Below, one piece after another: positions 17,277-25,813 of a DNA stretch of 64,000 nt (positions within the stretch are counted from its first letter, which is position 1; the number at the start of each line of letters is the position of its first letter). The notes beneath the pieces were generated by a model. The model worked only from the letters and a program-made list of their open reading frames with translations, was not told where the DNA came from and made no database searches. Made by a program: the position numbers and the translations under genes. The stretch is from Treponema sp. OMZ 790 (lineage in GTDB: Bacteria; Spirochaetota; Spirochaetia; Treponematales; Treponemataceae), in contig NZ_CP051201.1 in NCBI RefSeq assembly GCF_024181285.1, positions 1,674,001 to 1,738,000 on the forward strand, written 5' to 3'.

Positions 17277-18629
17277 ATGAACACGGATGAATTCGGTAAA
17301 TGGCTGGAAACTTTTATAAATTACGAAAGAAATGCGCACAAAGATGAAGAAAACCTCAAAAAAATGAACAAATTTGCTCATTTTTTCGGTAATCCTCAAG
17401 ACGATTTTTTATCGATCCATATTGCAGGTTCAAAGGGAAAGGGCTCGGTTTCTACAATGCTTGCTTCCATTTTAAAAGAAGCCGGCATAAAAACAGGACT
17501 TTACACCTCACCCCACGTATCCGATTTTAGGGAAAGGATGACGGAAGCAGGAGTTTTTTTTGATGACAAAGCCTACTCTTCTTGTTATAAAAAAATAGTT
17601 GACGGTTTTGCCGCCATACTCAAAAAAGAACCGGAAATAGATCCCGGCTGGTTTGAAATAGTTACGGTGACGGCCTTTTTGCTTTTCAGCATGCAAAAAA
17701 CCGATTGGGCGGTTATCGAAACGGGAATGGGCGGAAGACTCGATATGACAAATATTTTAAAACCTAAGGCTTGCGTGTTAACACCTATCGAACTTGAGCA
17801 CACCCAATATCTTGGAGATACAATAGAAAAAATAGCTTTTGAAAAGGCCGGTATAATTAAACAAAATACTCCCGTTTTTTGCTGTAAACAGCCGGATGAA
17901 GCATTGAAGGTCTTTAAAAAAAGAGCAAAGGAGATGGATGCCGAGTTTTTTTATATACCCGATATCGTAAAAGAAACTGTACCGTACAGTCTATCAAAAA
18001 CAGGTTTAAAAATAGATTTGGAATTTCAAGATTCGCATTACATAGGTAAACTCTTTAAAAAACCTATAAAAGCAAATTTAAAACTTCTTGATTGTATTCA
18101 GGCCGAAAATGCAGCCCTTGCAGCATGTACAGTAAAATATCTGTTCCCCGAAATTGATGAAGCCGTCATAGAAAGAGGGCTTACAAAAGCATGGCTTCCG
18201 GCCAGATTTGAGCTTCTTTCGGATAATCCCGAAATTATCATCGACGGAGCCCATACAAAAAACAGTATAGCCTTATGCATGAGTACCTATTCCGAATTAG
18301 TAAAAGAAAAAGGAATTTTAATCTTTGCCTGTGCCGAGGATAAAAATGCAAAAGAAATGGCTCCTTTTTTTAAAAATGATTTTAAAAAAATAATCGTTAC
18401 AATACCGGGCTCGTCAAAAAAGAGCAATCCCGATTCGGCATACAAGGCTTTTAAAGAGGAGCTAAAAGACTTTTCCTGCATCTTAGAGAAAAATGCCGAT
18501 TACTCATCCGTAATAAAAAACGCAATACTCGAATGCAGAGAAAAAAATCAGCCTCTTTTAATTACAGGATCATTTTATCTGGCGGCTGAAGCGAAAAGCA
18601 TACATACTCTTTTGCATCATCAAGTTTAA
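17277..18629 (+). CDS. folC: Folylpolyglutamate/dihydrofolate synthase (FolC)
   Basis: 450 residues. Adds glutamate to folates (and possibly makes dihydrofolate from dihydropteroate) in the cytoplasm. Mur-ligase-type motifs are clear: P-loop GSKGKGSVSTML, TSPHVSDFRERM, ETGMGGRLDMTN, then IDGAHTKNSIA in the C-terminal domain. AGAGGTG precedes the ATG. The last 68 bp overlap the end of a convergent pseudouridine synthase gene. Confidence 0.92.
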   Translation: MNTDEFGKWLETFINYERNAHKDEENLKKMNKFAHFFGNPQDDFLSIHIAGSKGKGSVSTMLASILKEAGIKTGLYTSPHVSDFRERMTEAGVFFDDKAYSSCYKKIVDGFAAILKKEPEIDPGWFEIVTVTAFLLFSMQKTDWAVIETGMGGRLDMTNILKPKACVLTPIELEHTQYLGDTIEKIAFEKAGIIKQNTPVFCCKQPDEALKVFKKRAKEMDAEFFYIPDIVKETVPYSLSKTGLKIDLEFQDSHYIGKLFKKPIKANLKLLDCIQAENAALAACTVKYLFPEIDEAVIERGLTKAWLPARFELLSDNPEIIIDGAHTKNSIALCMSTYSELVKEKGILIFACAEDKNAKEMAPFFKNDFKKIIVTIPGSSKKSNPDSAYKAFKEELKDFSCILEKNADYSSVIKNAILECREKNQPLLITGSFYLAAEAKSIHTLLHHQV

Positions 18630-19356
18630 ATTTTTTTTCAGGCTTGGGGAAGGAAAGACCTACGGCATATAATTGCAGCGGATAACTATGATTGTCAACC
18701 TGCTCTTTGGGCAGATCCCTGTATTTTCCGTTATACAGGCTGTCATAGCAAATGGGCAAACCTATTGAAGCAAGATGAGCCCTTACCTGATGCCTAAACC
18801 CTTGAGTCAAGGTACATGTAACACGTCGTATCGAATTGCCGCTAGACGAAATTTTTTTTACATCGATAATATTTGTAGTATAAATTTTACCGTCAGCACA
18901 AAAATCCCTCATACCGTAAAAAACAGGAAGTACCTTTTTACCCTTGGGCCCGTAACTCCTAAACTGACTCGAAATTCTATAAGGAATATTGGACTCCAAA
19001 AAATCGGGTTCAAAGTTTTCCTCTTCATTTACATCGGCAAAGGCCGTATAAGTTTTTTTTATCAAATTGTTTGTCTGCATTAAATTTAAGGCATCATAGC
19101 ATTCTTGAGTTTTTGCAGCCAAGACCAAACCGCTTGTCGCCGTATCAAGTCTATGAATAAGACCGGCCTCAATATCTTTTTTTCCTTTTACCGAAGCCGC
19201 TTGAGGACATCGTTTTAAAAACCAAGAAAGCAAGGTTCCTTCTTCATCTTTTCCCAAAGGGGCGGTGGGTATTCCTCCGGGTTTATATAAAACGGCATAA
19301 GCATCATTTTCAAAAATAAGTTCAACTTGAGAAGAAAATTTACACTCTTTCAGCAT
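18562..19356 (-). CDS. RluA-family 23S rRNA/tRNA pseudouridine synthase without S4 domain
   Basis: 264 residues. The catalytic Asp is in the family motif GLIHRLDTATSGLVLAAK, and the later QGFRHQVRAHLASIGLPI is also typical. There is no N-terminal S4 domain. The start overlaps the stop of the upstream RluD-type gene by 7 bp, so translation is coupled. The target uridine cannot be told from sequence. The 3' end overlaps folC by 68 bp in convergent orientation, a long overlap for this genome. Confidence 0.88.
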   Translation of the reverse strand: MLKECKFSSQVELIFENDAYAVLYKPGGIPTAPLGKDEEGTLLSWFLKRCPQAASVKGKKDIEAGLIHRLDTATSGLVLAAKTQECYDALNLMQTNNLIKKTYTAFADVNEEENFEPDFLESNIPYRISSQFRSYGPKGKKVLPVFYGMRDFCADGKIYTTNIIDVKKISSSGNSIRRVTCTLTQGFRHQVRAHLASIGLPICYDSLYNGKYRDLPKEQVDNHSYPLQLYAVGLSFPKPEKKFKLDDAKEYVCFSLQPPDKMIL

Positions 19357-20357
19357 AGAGTCTCCCGCATCAATAGATTTTTAAAATCGCAAGGCAGAGC
19401 TGCCTTAAATTCTTTCTTTGAATTAAAAATTTCAGGCATTATCAGTTTATAAGAATGAAGCATCATGGGTATATCATCTTTCTTTTTGCCGTAAACCTTG
19501 TCTCCTGCAACAGGGCAGCCCATGAATTTTGCATGTAAGCGTATTTGGTGTGTCCTTCCGGTATAAATCCTAAAAAGCACCAAGGACATTTTTCCGTTCG
19601 ATTTAAGCACCTTGTAGGCAGAAAGAGCAAACTTCCCCCTTGATAAGTCGGAAGAGGCTCCAAATTTTTTTCTGTCGGAAGAAGATCGAAAAATGGAAGT
19701 TTTTATTTTTCCCTTGGTTTTAAGCGGAACACCGTCAAGAACCGCAAGATAGTATTTTTTTACCATCCTCTTTTTAAAAAAAGATTTTAAAAGTTTTTCG
19801 GTCTTTAAATTCCGGGCGGTGATAATGAGCCCCGAGGTTTCCTTATCCAAACGGTGAACAATTCCCATGCGGTAAGGATCGGCTTTCAGCCTATCGGTAT
19901 TTTTTAAAGCATCTTCTTGTGTCAGAAGGTTTTTAAGAATTTCGGCAAATTCATCTTTAATTCCGGAATCATAAAGCCTGTAATAATTTAAGGCATTTAC
20001 AAGAGTTCCTTCCCAGTTCCCTCCTGCAGGATGAGTTACCCTCCCCCTCTCCTTGTTTATAACCATTATGTTTTCATCTTCATAAACTATATTTAAAGGG
20101 ATATTTTGCGGATGAGCATACTCAGGCACAGGATTATCCCAGCTAAGCTCGACAAGGTCGCCGTTTTGCACATTGCGGGAAAGCTTGGCTTTCTTTGAAT
20201 TTACATAAAGAGATTTTAGCCCCATTTTTAATTGCGAGCGGCTTAAATTTTTTAACATCTCGGTGCAATAAACATCAATCCTGCAAGGAGACAAAAGGCC
20301 TTCAACTTTAAATTTTTTTGAAATCGAATTAAAAGAAATACTCTTATCGAGCATCAT
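19350..20357 (-). CDS. RluD-type pseudouridine synthase with S4 domain
   Basis: About 335 residues. An S4 RNA-binding domain (MLKNLSRSQLKMGLKSLYVN... with NGDLVELSW) precedes the catalytic domain with IVHRLDKETSGLIITARN and YTGRTHQIRLHAKFMG. The frame is open to 20393, but GAGGA stands 6-9 bases before the double ATG at 20357/20354, which overlaps the stop of the upstream gene. I therefore prefer the start at MMLDKSIS or MLDKSIS. It lies in a run of coupled genes from rsmA to the second synthase. Confidence 0.88.
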   Translation of the reverse strand: MMLDKSISFNSISKKFKVEGLLSPCRIDVYCTEMLKNLSRSQLKMGLKSLYVNSKKAKLSRNVQNGDLVELSWDNPVPEYAHPQNIPLNIVYEDENIMVINKERGRVTHPAGGNWEGTLVNALNYYRLYDSGIKDEFAEILKNLLTQEDALKNTDRLKADPYRMGIVHRLDKETSGLIITARNLKTEKLLKSFFKKRMVKKYYLAVLDGVPLKTKGKIKTSIFRSSSDRKKFGASSDLSRGKFALSAYKVLKSNGKMSLVLFRIYTGRTHQIRLHAKFMGCPVAGDKVYGKKKDDIPMMLHSYKLIMPEIFNSKKEFKAALPCDFKNLLMRETLC

Positions 20358-20847
20358 TTGCTTCCTCAGGTTTAGGACCTTCACCTTCTTCATAAGGAAT
20401 CAGCATAATCGCAGGAGCTTCATCTTGATTATCTTTTTTTAGTTTTTTTTCTTCGTTCGCCCTTTTGATGGAGCGGTAAGTTAAATCTATTATTGCAATC
20501 CCAAGCGAAATCCCTATGGCAGTCAAAAAAATATTTCTCTGTTCTTTTTCGGTGAGCTTTACTGCAATTTTTGCATCTTTAATGGGCCATGGGTTATAAG
20601 CAGGATCCCCCTTATGAGCTATCGAGCGGCCTATGTCATAAGCCCAAAACGACAAAAGCGAAACAAAGGGAAGAGCGCCTAAGGTAATAATTTCAAAACG
20701 GCGCAAATCTTTTTGCCATTGCTTAAATTCTTCCGCTCCATAGGGATCGGGAGTTTTTGAAACACCGGCATCTTCCGCATAAACGGGAAATATAGAAAAA
20801 AGAGAAACAAAGAAAATCAAAAAAGCAATTTTTTTTGTATGTTTCAT
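20344..20847 (-). CDS. Small membrane protein of unknown function
   Basis: 167 residues. A signal peptide or first membrane segment (MKHTKKIAFLIFFVSLFSIFPVYAED) is followed by two hydrophobic stretches near 52-72 and 106-125 and a charged C-terminal tail. It may sit in the inner membrane. The start overlaps the rsmA stop in an ATGA arrangement and its stop overlaps the start of the RluD-type gene. No domain is recognised. Confidence 0.65.
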   Translation of the reverse strand: MKHTKKIAFLIFFVSLFSIFPVYAEDAGVSKTPDPYGAEEFKQWQKDLRRFEIITLGALPFVSLLSFWAYDIGRSIAHKGDPAYNPWPIKDAKIAVKLTEKEQRNIFLTAIGISLGIAIIDLTYRSIKRANEEKKLKKDNQDEAPAIMLIPYEEGEGPKPEEANDAR

Positions 20848-21734
20848 TTATTTTTATCCAAAGAAGATATTATATCAGATAAGAGCAAAAAGTCATATAG
20901 GGCAAGAGACTCGGCTCTTAGATTTCCATTTAGTCCCGCCTTTTGTAAAACAAAGCTCGCCTCTTCTCCGTATCCGTTTGCCCTCATCCATGAGCTCAAG
21001 TTGTTTTTTATGTTTTTTCTGCGCGAAGAAAAAAGAGCTTTGACTATTTTGATAAAAAGTTTATGATTTTTGTATTCCGCAAAATCTTTTTTAGCCTTAA
21101 ACAAGACAGTTGCAGATTCGACATTGGGCCGAGGCCAAAAGGCTGAAGCCGGGATTGTCTTTACAATTTTGCACTCATAAAATAAAGAGCAAAGAACCGA
21201 AAAAGCAGTGTAGTTTTTTTGATCGGGACTTGCGGTAATTCTTTCGGCCGCTTCTTTTTGTACGGTAAAAAGCATCGAATCGAAAAGAACTCCGGCCTCT
21301 ACCGTAGAAGCAATCAATTCGGAGGCAATATTATACGGCAAATTGCCGAAAAAGATATCGGGCTTCCCTTGTTCTTTTAAATAAGGAAGCCAGTTTTTTT
21401 GAACGTCGCCTTCGATAAGAGTAAAATTTAAATTTTTTCCAAAAAAGAATTTTTTTAAAAGAGAAATAAAGCCCTTGTCTATTTCAAAGGCTGTAAAATT
21501 AACACCCTTTTCTAAAAGAAGAGCTGTCATGGAACCTAGCCCCGGGCCTACTTCCCAAACCCTTGTTCCTTCTTCAATATCCAAAAAAGAAACCAAGCTC
21601 TCACGGATTTTTCTATCGATTAAAAAATTCTGACCGAATTTTTTTTGCATGGCAAAGCCCAAAGTATCCAAAATGGTTTTAAGCTCTGCCGGAGAATCAT
21701 AATTTGGAAGACCTAAAAAAGCCCCGGAACTCAT
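20844..21734 (-). CDS. rsmA: 16S rRNA dimethyladenosine transferase (RsmA/KsgA)
   Basis: 296 residues. Dimethylates the two adjacent adenosines near the 3' end of 16S rRNA, a late step of small-subunit assembly. Motifs: KKFGQNFLIDRKI, SAM-binding VWEVGPGLGSMT, the target-base pocket FFGNLPYNIAS and ASAFWPRPNVESATV. About 28 residues precede KKFGQNF, which is somewhat long. AGGGTG precedes the chosen ATG. It is 12 bases downstream of the HTH-EIIA gene. Confidence 0.95.
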   Translation of the reverse strand: MSSGAFLGLPNYDSPAELKTILDTLGFAMQKKFGQNFLIDRKIRESLVSFLDIEEGTRVWEVGPGLGSMTALLLEKGVNFTAFEIDKGFISLLKKFFFGKNLNFTLIEGDVQKNWLPYLKEQGKPDIFFGNLPYNIASELIASTVEAGVLFDSMLFTVQKEAAERITASPDQKNYTAFSVLCSLFYECKIVKTIPASAFWPRPNVESATVLFKAKKDFAEYKNHKLFIKIVKALFSSRRKNIKNNLSSWMRANGYGEEASFVLQKAGLNGNLRAESLALYDFLLLSDIISSLDKNK

Positions 21735-21746
21735 CGATACGGCACC

Positions 21747-22397
21747 CTATTCGCACAAAAGGGCGTAAATCTCCATGGGGTCGGACGAATTTAAGAGGAG
21801 GCTTTTAAGTTCCTCATTGCGAAGTTTAGCACTAAAATGAGAAATTGTCTGCAAATAATAATCGTGCTGGTTGTTTGCCGCTGCAATCATAAAAACCAAT
21901 CGGACGGGATTTCCGTCAACGGCGTCAAAATCTAAAATGTCCCTTTTTGAAACGCCCACAGCCATAACCAAATCGGTAACGGAAGAAAGCCTTACATGAG
22001 GAATGGCTATTCCTCGTCCTACGGCCGTTGACATAAGAGCTTCTCTTTTTAAAATGGCGTCCAAAAGCTCTCCGGAGTTTTTTACCTGAGGAGCCTTGGC
22101 CAGCACTTCAGACATCATAACCAATACATCATGCTTGGCCGCATAATCCAAAAAAACGACCCTATCGGGCGACAAAAAATTCTCCGTCGAAATCTTATGC
22201 TGTTTAGGAGCTGAAGTTTTTGAAGAGGCTAATCTCTCATCAACCCAGCTTTCAATATCATCTTTTTTAAAACGCCAAACCGTTCCGATCTTCCCGGCAG
22301 GTATCTCACCTTTTTGAGCCCACTCATAGACGGTTCTTTCGGAAACACGCAAATATCGGGCAACTTCTTCGATAGTTAAAATTTCACTTGCCAACAA
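21747..22397 (-). CDS. HTH (excisionase/MerR-like) fused to PTS EIIA(Ntr)
   Basis: 216 residues. Residues about 5-55 form a DNA-binding domain of the helix-turn-helix 17 or excisionase type (LTIEEVARYLRVSERTVYEWAQKGEIP, split here only by description). Residues about 70-216 are a PtsN-type EIIA domain with the phosphorylatable His134 in GIAIPHVR. EIIA(Ntr) proteins are regulators that receive phosphate from an NPr/HPr relay rather than carrying sugar. The fusion points to a transcription factor controlled by phosphorylation. The start is a tandem TTG with GTGAGGTG upstream. rsmA follows 12 bases later. Confidence 0.85.
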   Translation of the reverse strand: MLASEILTIEEVARYLRVSERTVYEWAQKGEIPAGKIGTVWRFKKDDIESWVDERLASSKTSAPKQHKISTENFLSPDRVVFLDYAAKHDVLVMMSEVLAKAPQVKNSGELLDAILKREALMSTAVGRGIAIPHVRLSSVTDLVMAVGVSKRDILDFDAVDGNPVRLVFMIAAANNQHDYYLQTISHFSAKLRNEELKSLLLNSSDPMEIYALLCE

Positions 22398-22443
22398 TTC
22401 ACCTCACTAAATAAAGGCATTTTGCACTAAATGTAGGAATATG

Positions 22444-23673
22444 TCAAGATATGTCGCCGTTTTTCACGGCCTTTGCCAATTCGCGGCCTCTTTCTTTTAA
22501 TATCCGCTTATCCTCATCGCTGAGCTTACCCTGCCATTCATGGGATTCGATATTGGTCCACTTAAATTTTTCGATACGGGTCTCGTATTCTTTTTTGGCG
22601 CCCCCTACCCAGCCCCAGCTTCCGATGCGGAAAACTTTTTTATCGACAAAGTGTTTTCTTTCAAACAAATCAAGAATATGAGCCATGGGCGGGAACATTT
22701 TATATTCGTATGTCGGCATAGCCAATAAGAGCCCTCCGGAGCGATAAGCCTCGCCCAAGATAAAGGTAGCATCCGTGTCGGGAATTCTGTATATGGAATA
22801 AGCTACACCTTCTTCATTTATACCCTCAATAACTGCATCGAGCCCGTCCTTGGTGTAGCCGTACATGGAGCCCCAGATAATACAGATAGTTTTTTCCAAT
22901 TCTCCGCCCGTATTATAGCCTGCAAATTTTTTGTAAAGCTCTACAATCCGTGAAGGCTTACCCCTCCAAACAAGGCCGTGACTCGGACAGATAAATTTAA
23001 GCTCAAGTGAAGAAAGTTTTTCGATTCCCTTGTTTACGAAGGTACTGAAGCTTGCAACAATGTTTGCATAGTACCTAAGGGCTTCGTCTTCAAAAAATTT
23101 AAGCTCTTCTTCGGTGTGCTGATCATCAAAGATTTTTTCGCCTATACAGCCGTAAGAACCGAAGGCATCGCATGAAAATAAAATTTTATCGTCAGGGTCA
23201 TAGGTCATCATGGTCTCAGGCCAGTGGATGTTGGGAGTTTCATAAAAAACTAGCTTTTTTCCTCCGCCTAGATCCAAAACCTCTCCGTCCTTTACGGCCC
23301 TTACTCCTTCTTTTATCTTAAAAAAGTTTTCGACAAGGGCAGCACCCTTTGAAGAAGCTAATATCTCGGCCTTAGGATTTTCATCCCTCACAAGATTGAT
23401 AAGATCAGCATGATCAGGCTCAAGATGGTTTAAAATTACGTAATCAAATGAAGAAAATGAAAGACCTATTGATTCAAGCTGTTTGCGGTAAGAATTTACC
23501 GAGCCGTCCCAGTCTTTTACTATATCTATAAGGGCGGTTTTTTCTCCCTTTACAACATAAGAATTTATAGAAACACCGTGAGGCAATAGCCATATACCTT
23601 CAAAGCGGGCTGTTCTATCATGTATATCGGCATGAATACAATGAACGGTTTCTGTCAGTTTTTTTGCTTCCAT
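22444..23673 (-). CDS. Flavodiiron protein (A-type flavoprotein, O2/NO reductase)
   Basis: 409 residues from the chosen start. The beta-lactamase-like domain carries the diiron ligands: HLEPDH (H83, E85, D87, H88), a later His in NIHWPETMM, Asp in SCDAFGSYG and His in CPSHGLVW. The C-terminal flavodoxin domain begins with IIWGSMYGYTKDG. Such proteins reduce oxygen or nitric oxide with electrons from rubredoxin and protect anaerobes. There is no fused rubredoxin domain, but a rubredoxin gene lies at 56292. The longest frame starts at 23739, but GGAGG 9 bases before the ATG at 23673 decides the start. Confidence 0.92.
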   Translation of the reverse strand: MEAKKLTETVHCIHADIHDRTARFEGIWLLPHGVSINSYVVKGEKTALIDIVKDWDGSVNSYRKQLESIGLSFSSFDYVILNHLEPDHADLINLVRDENPKAEILASSKGAALVENFFKIKEGVRAVKDGEVLDLGGGKKLVFYETPNIHWPETMMTYDPDDKILFSCDAFGSYGCIGEKIFDDQHTEEELKFFEDEALRYYANIVASFSTFVNKGIEKLSSLELKFICPSHGLVWRGKPSRIVELYKKFAGYNTGGELEKTICIIWGSMYGYTKDGLDAVIEGINEEGVAYSIYRIPDTDATFILGEAYRSGGLLLAMPTYEYKMFPPMAHILDLFERKHFVDKKVFRIGSWGWVGGAKKEYETRIEKFKWTNIESHEWQGKLSDEDKRILKERGRELAKAVKNGDIS

Positions 23674-23697
23674 AAAATTGATACCTCCACAAAATAA

Positions 23698-23727
23698 AAG
23701 CAGCGGATTAAAACTAATCCGCTGCTT
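23698..23727 (-). terminator. 13-bp hairpin: terminator of the first Opp operon or 5' hairpin of the flavodiiron mRNA
   Basis: A perfect 13-bp stem with a 4-base loop. On the minus strand it is followed by TTATTTTG, a weak T-run, so it can end the Opp transcript. It also starts about 2 bases after the -10 box of the promoter described next, so it would stand at the very 5' end of the flavodiiron mRNA. Confidence 0.7.
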
Positions 23728-23729
23728 AA

Positions 23730-23758
23730 ATAATATCACAAGAAATACATTTACTCAA
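23730..23758 (-). promoter_or_regulatory. Promoter of the flavodiiron protein gene
   Basis: On the minus strand TTGAGT (23753-23758), a 17-bp spacer and TATTAT (23730-23735). The hairpin at 23698-23727 follows at once, then the ribosome binding site. Confidence 0.55.
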
Positions 23759-23787
23759 TAGAAACGAGCCTGTTTTTACATCTTGTT

Positions 23788-24828
23788 TTAGCCTTTCTTA
23801 ATTTCCTCAGCCTTTCGGCAGGCATGGAAGTGTCCATTTCCTATATCCGTCAAAGAAGGTTCTTCCATAGAAGAACAGGATTCGTCTGCATAGGGGCAGC
23901 GCGTATGGAAGCGGCAGCCTTGCGGAATGTTCGCAGGAGAAGGTATCTCACCCGAAATGGGGAGTTTTTTAATTACCTCAAGCATTCCCGGTTTAGGTTC
24001 GGGAACGGCTTCGATCAAGGCCTGAGTATAAGGATGCATGGGGTTATCTATAACATCATCGGCATCACCCATCTCTACGATACGGCCGAGATACATAACC
24101 GCGATTCTGTCGGTAAAATACCTTGCCGTTGAAAGGTCGTGGGTAATATAGAGATAAGTAAGCCCCAGCTTTCTTTGAACATCCCTCATCATATGAAGAA
24201 TTTCGGCGCGGGTTGAAAGGTCGATCATCGAAACAGGCTCATCGGCAACTATGACTTCGGGGTTTAGGATAAGAGTTCTCGCCGTGGCTATACGCTGTCT
24301 TTGACCTCCCGAAAGCATGTGAGGATACCTTGTCATAAATTCCTCAGGCGGATTGAGTTTTACCTCAGAAATGGCTTTTATAATTTTCTCGTCATTTTCG
24401 GCACGCGTTCCTTTAATCTTGTGGATGATTAGGGGTTCTTCCATTACATCCCTGATTTTAAAGCGGGGATTCATCGAAGCATAAGGGTCTTGGAAAATCA
24501 TCTGTACACGGCGGCGGTAAACGGCCGTCTTTTCCTTATCGCTGTTTGTAACATCTTCTCCATTATATAGGATTGTACCTTCGGTAGGAGTGTGAAGCTT
24601 CATTGCTATCTTTCCTATCGTAGTTTTACCGGAGCCGGATTCCCCTATAAGCCCGAAGATTTCGCCCCTCCTTAGACGCAGGGTAACATCATCAACAGCT
24701 TTTATCTTTTTAGCCTTTCCCTTAGAAAGACTTTGAACAAAACCTTGATGGGGCTCAAAATATTTTTTTATATTAACCAGTTCAAGAACATAGTCATTAG
24801 GATCTATCTTTTTTTCGTTATCGCTCAT
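23788..24828 (-). CDS. Peptide/oligopeptide ABC importer ATPase, OppF type (system 1)
   Basis: 347 residues. Walker A GESGSGKTTIG, signature LSGGQRQRIA, Walker B VIVADEP, and the C-terminal oligopeptide-transporter extension GCRFHTRCPYADESC...HACRK with its conserved Cys. It energises import together with the OppD-like partner. The start ATG at 24828 overlaps the stop of that gene (ATGA), with GGAGG 8 bases before it, and the longer frame to 24846 is unlikely. Last gene of the operon; a hairpin follows. Confidence 0.92.
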   Translation of the reverse strand: MSDNEKKIDPNDYVLELVNIKKYFEPHQGFVQSLSKGKAKKIKAVDDVTLRLRRGEIFGLIGESGSGKTTIGKIAMKLHTPTEGTILYNGEDVTNSDKEKTAVYRRRVQMIFQDPYASMNPRFKIRDVMEEPLIIHKIKGTRAENDEKIIKAISEVKLNPPEEFMTRYPHMLSGGQRQRIATARTLILNPEVIVADEPVSMIDLSTRAEILHMMRDVQRKLGLTYLYITHDLSTARYFTDRIAVMYLGRIVEMGDADDVIDNPMHPYTQALIEAVPEPKPGMLEVIKKLPISGEIPSPANIPQGCRFHTRCPYADESCSSMEEPSLTDIGNGHFHACRKAEEIKKG

Positions 24829-25802
24829 TTTACACACCTCCAGCATGCTACTTGATGTCCCGGTTCAACCTCAATAAGCGGAGGTTCAACTTCAAAGCAT
24901 TTATCCATTGTACAATGGCACCTCGGATTAAAGCGGCAGCCCTTGGGCGGAGAAATAAGGTCGGGCGGAGTTCCCGGAATATAGGAAAGTTCGCTCACCC
25001 TCTTTCTCAAAAGAGGCGTTGCCTGTAAAAGCTTTTGTGTGTAAGGATGCATGGGTTCCTTACCGTATATCTGATCGTTAGTTCCAAGCTCGGCAATTTT
25101 TCCTGCGTACATAACACAAATCCTATCCGAAATCTCGGCTTCAAGCGATAAGTCGTGAGTAATAAATATAAACGAAAGCTTAAATTTTTGTTTTAGCTCT
25201 TTTAAAAGATTTATGATCTGGGCCTGAACGATAACGTCGAGGGCTGTGGTAGGTTCATCCAAGATAACGAGTTTCGGTTTTAAAAATAAACCGCTTGCTA
25301 TAACAACCCTCTGCTTCATTCCTCCCGAAAGCTCGTGCGGATAACGGTTTAATACCTCAGGCGGAAGACCGACATATCCCAGATACTCTTCCATAAGATC
25401 TTGAGCTTCTTTATCGCTCATTTCCTTGTGTTCCCGCAAGGTTTCAAGCATTTGCTTCCCGATTGTGTAAACCGGAGTTAAGCTGTTCATGGCTCCTTGG
25501 AAGACCATCGAAATTTCCTGCCAGCGCACATTCTTTCTTATCTCCGAATCGGAAAGAGGAACAATATCCCTTCCATTGATTATAATTTGAGAATTCTCTT
25601 CTACCCTGCCGGGAGGAGAGGGCATTTTAAGCAGAGCCATGCCCGTTGTGGTTTTACCGCAGCCCGACTCGCCTACAAGTCCGAGCGTTTCACCGGCATG
25701 AAGCTGAAAACTCACATCATCCAAGGCTTTTACAATACCTGCGGAGGTGTGATAGTACAATCGTAAATTTTTTACGTCAAGAACTACTTCTTTATTTTCC
25801 AT
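24825..25802 (-). CDS. Peptide/oligopeptide ABC importer ATPase, OppD type (system 1)
   Basis: 325 residues. Walker A GESGCGKTTTG, signature LSGGMKQRVV, Walker B LVILDEPTTALD, and a C-terminal Cys-containing tail (GCRFNPRCHCTMDKC, then ACWR) as in OppD/DppD. It follows the OppC-like gene by 11 bases and overlaps the OppF-like gene by 4 bp. Confidence 0.92.
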   Translation of the reverse strand: MENKEVVLDVKNLRLYYHTSAGIVKALDDVSFQLHAGETLGLVGESGCGKTTTGMALLKMPSPPGRVEENSQIIINGRDIVPLSDSEIRKNVRWQEISMVFQGAMNSLTPVYTIGKQMLETLREHKEMSDKEAQDLMEEYLGYVGLPPEVLNRYPHELSGGMKQRVVIASGLFLKPKLVILDEPTTALDVIVQAQIINLLKELKQKFKLSFIFITHDLSLEAEISDRICVMYAGKIAELGTNDQIYGKEPMHPYTQKLLQATPLLRKRVSELSYIPGTPPDLISPPKGCRFNPRCHCTMDKCFEVEPPLIEVEPGHQVACWRCVK

Positions 25803-25813
25803 TTAAAACCTCC

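Noticed and set aside
19350..20393. Longer N-terminus for the RluD-type protein
   Set aside because: The upstream codons overlap the previous gene, and the ribosome binding site points to the double ATG at 20357/20354.
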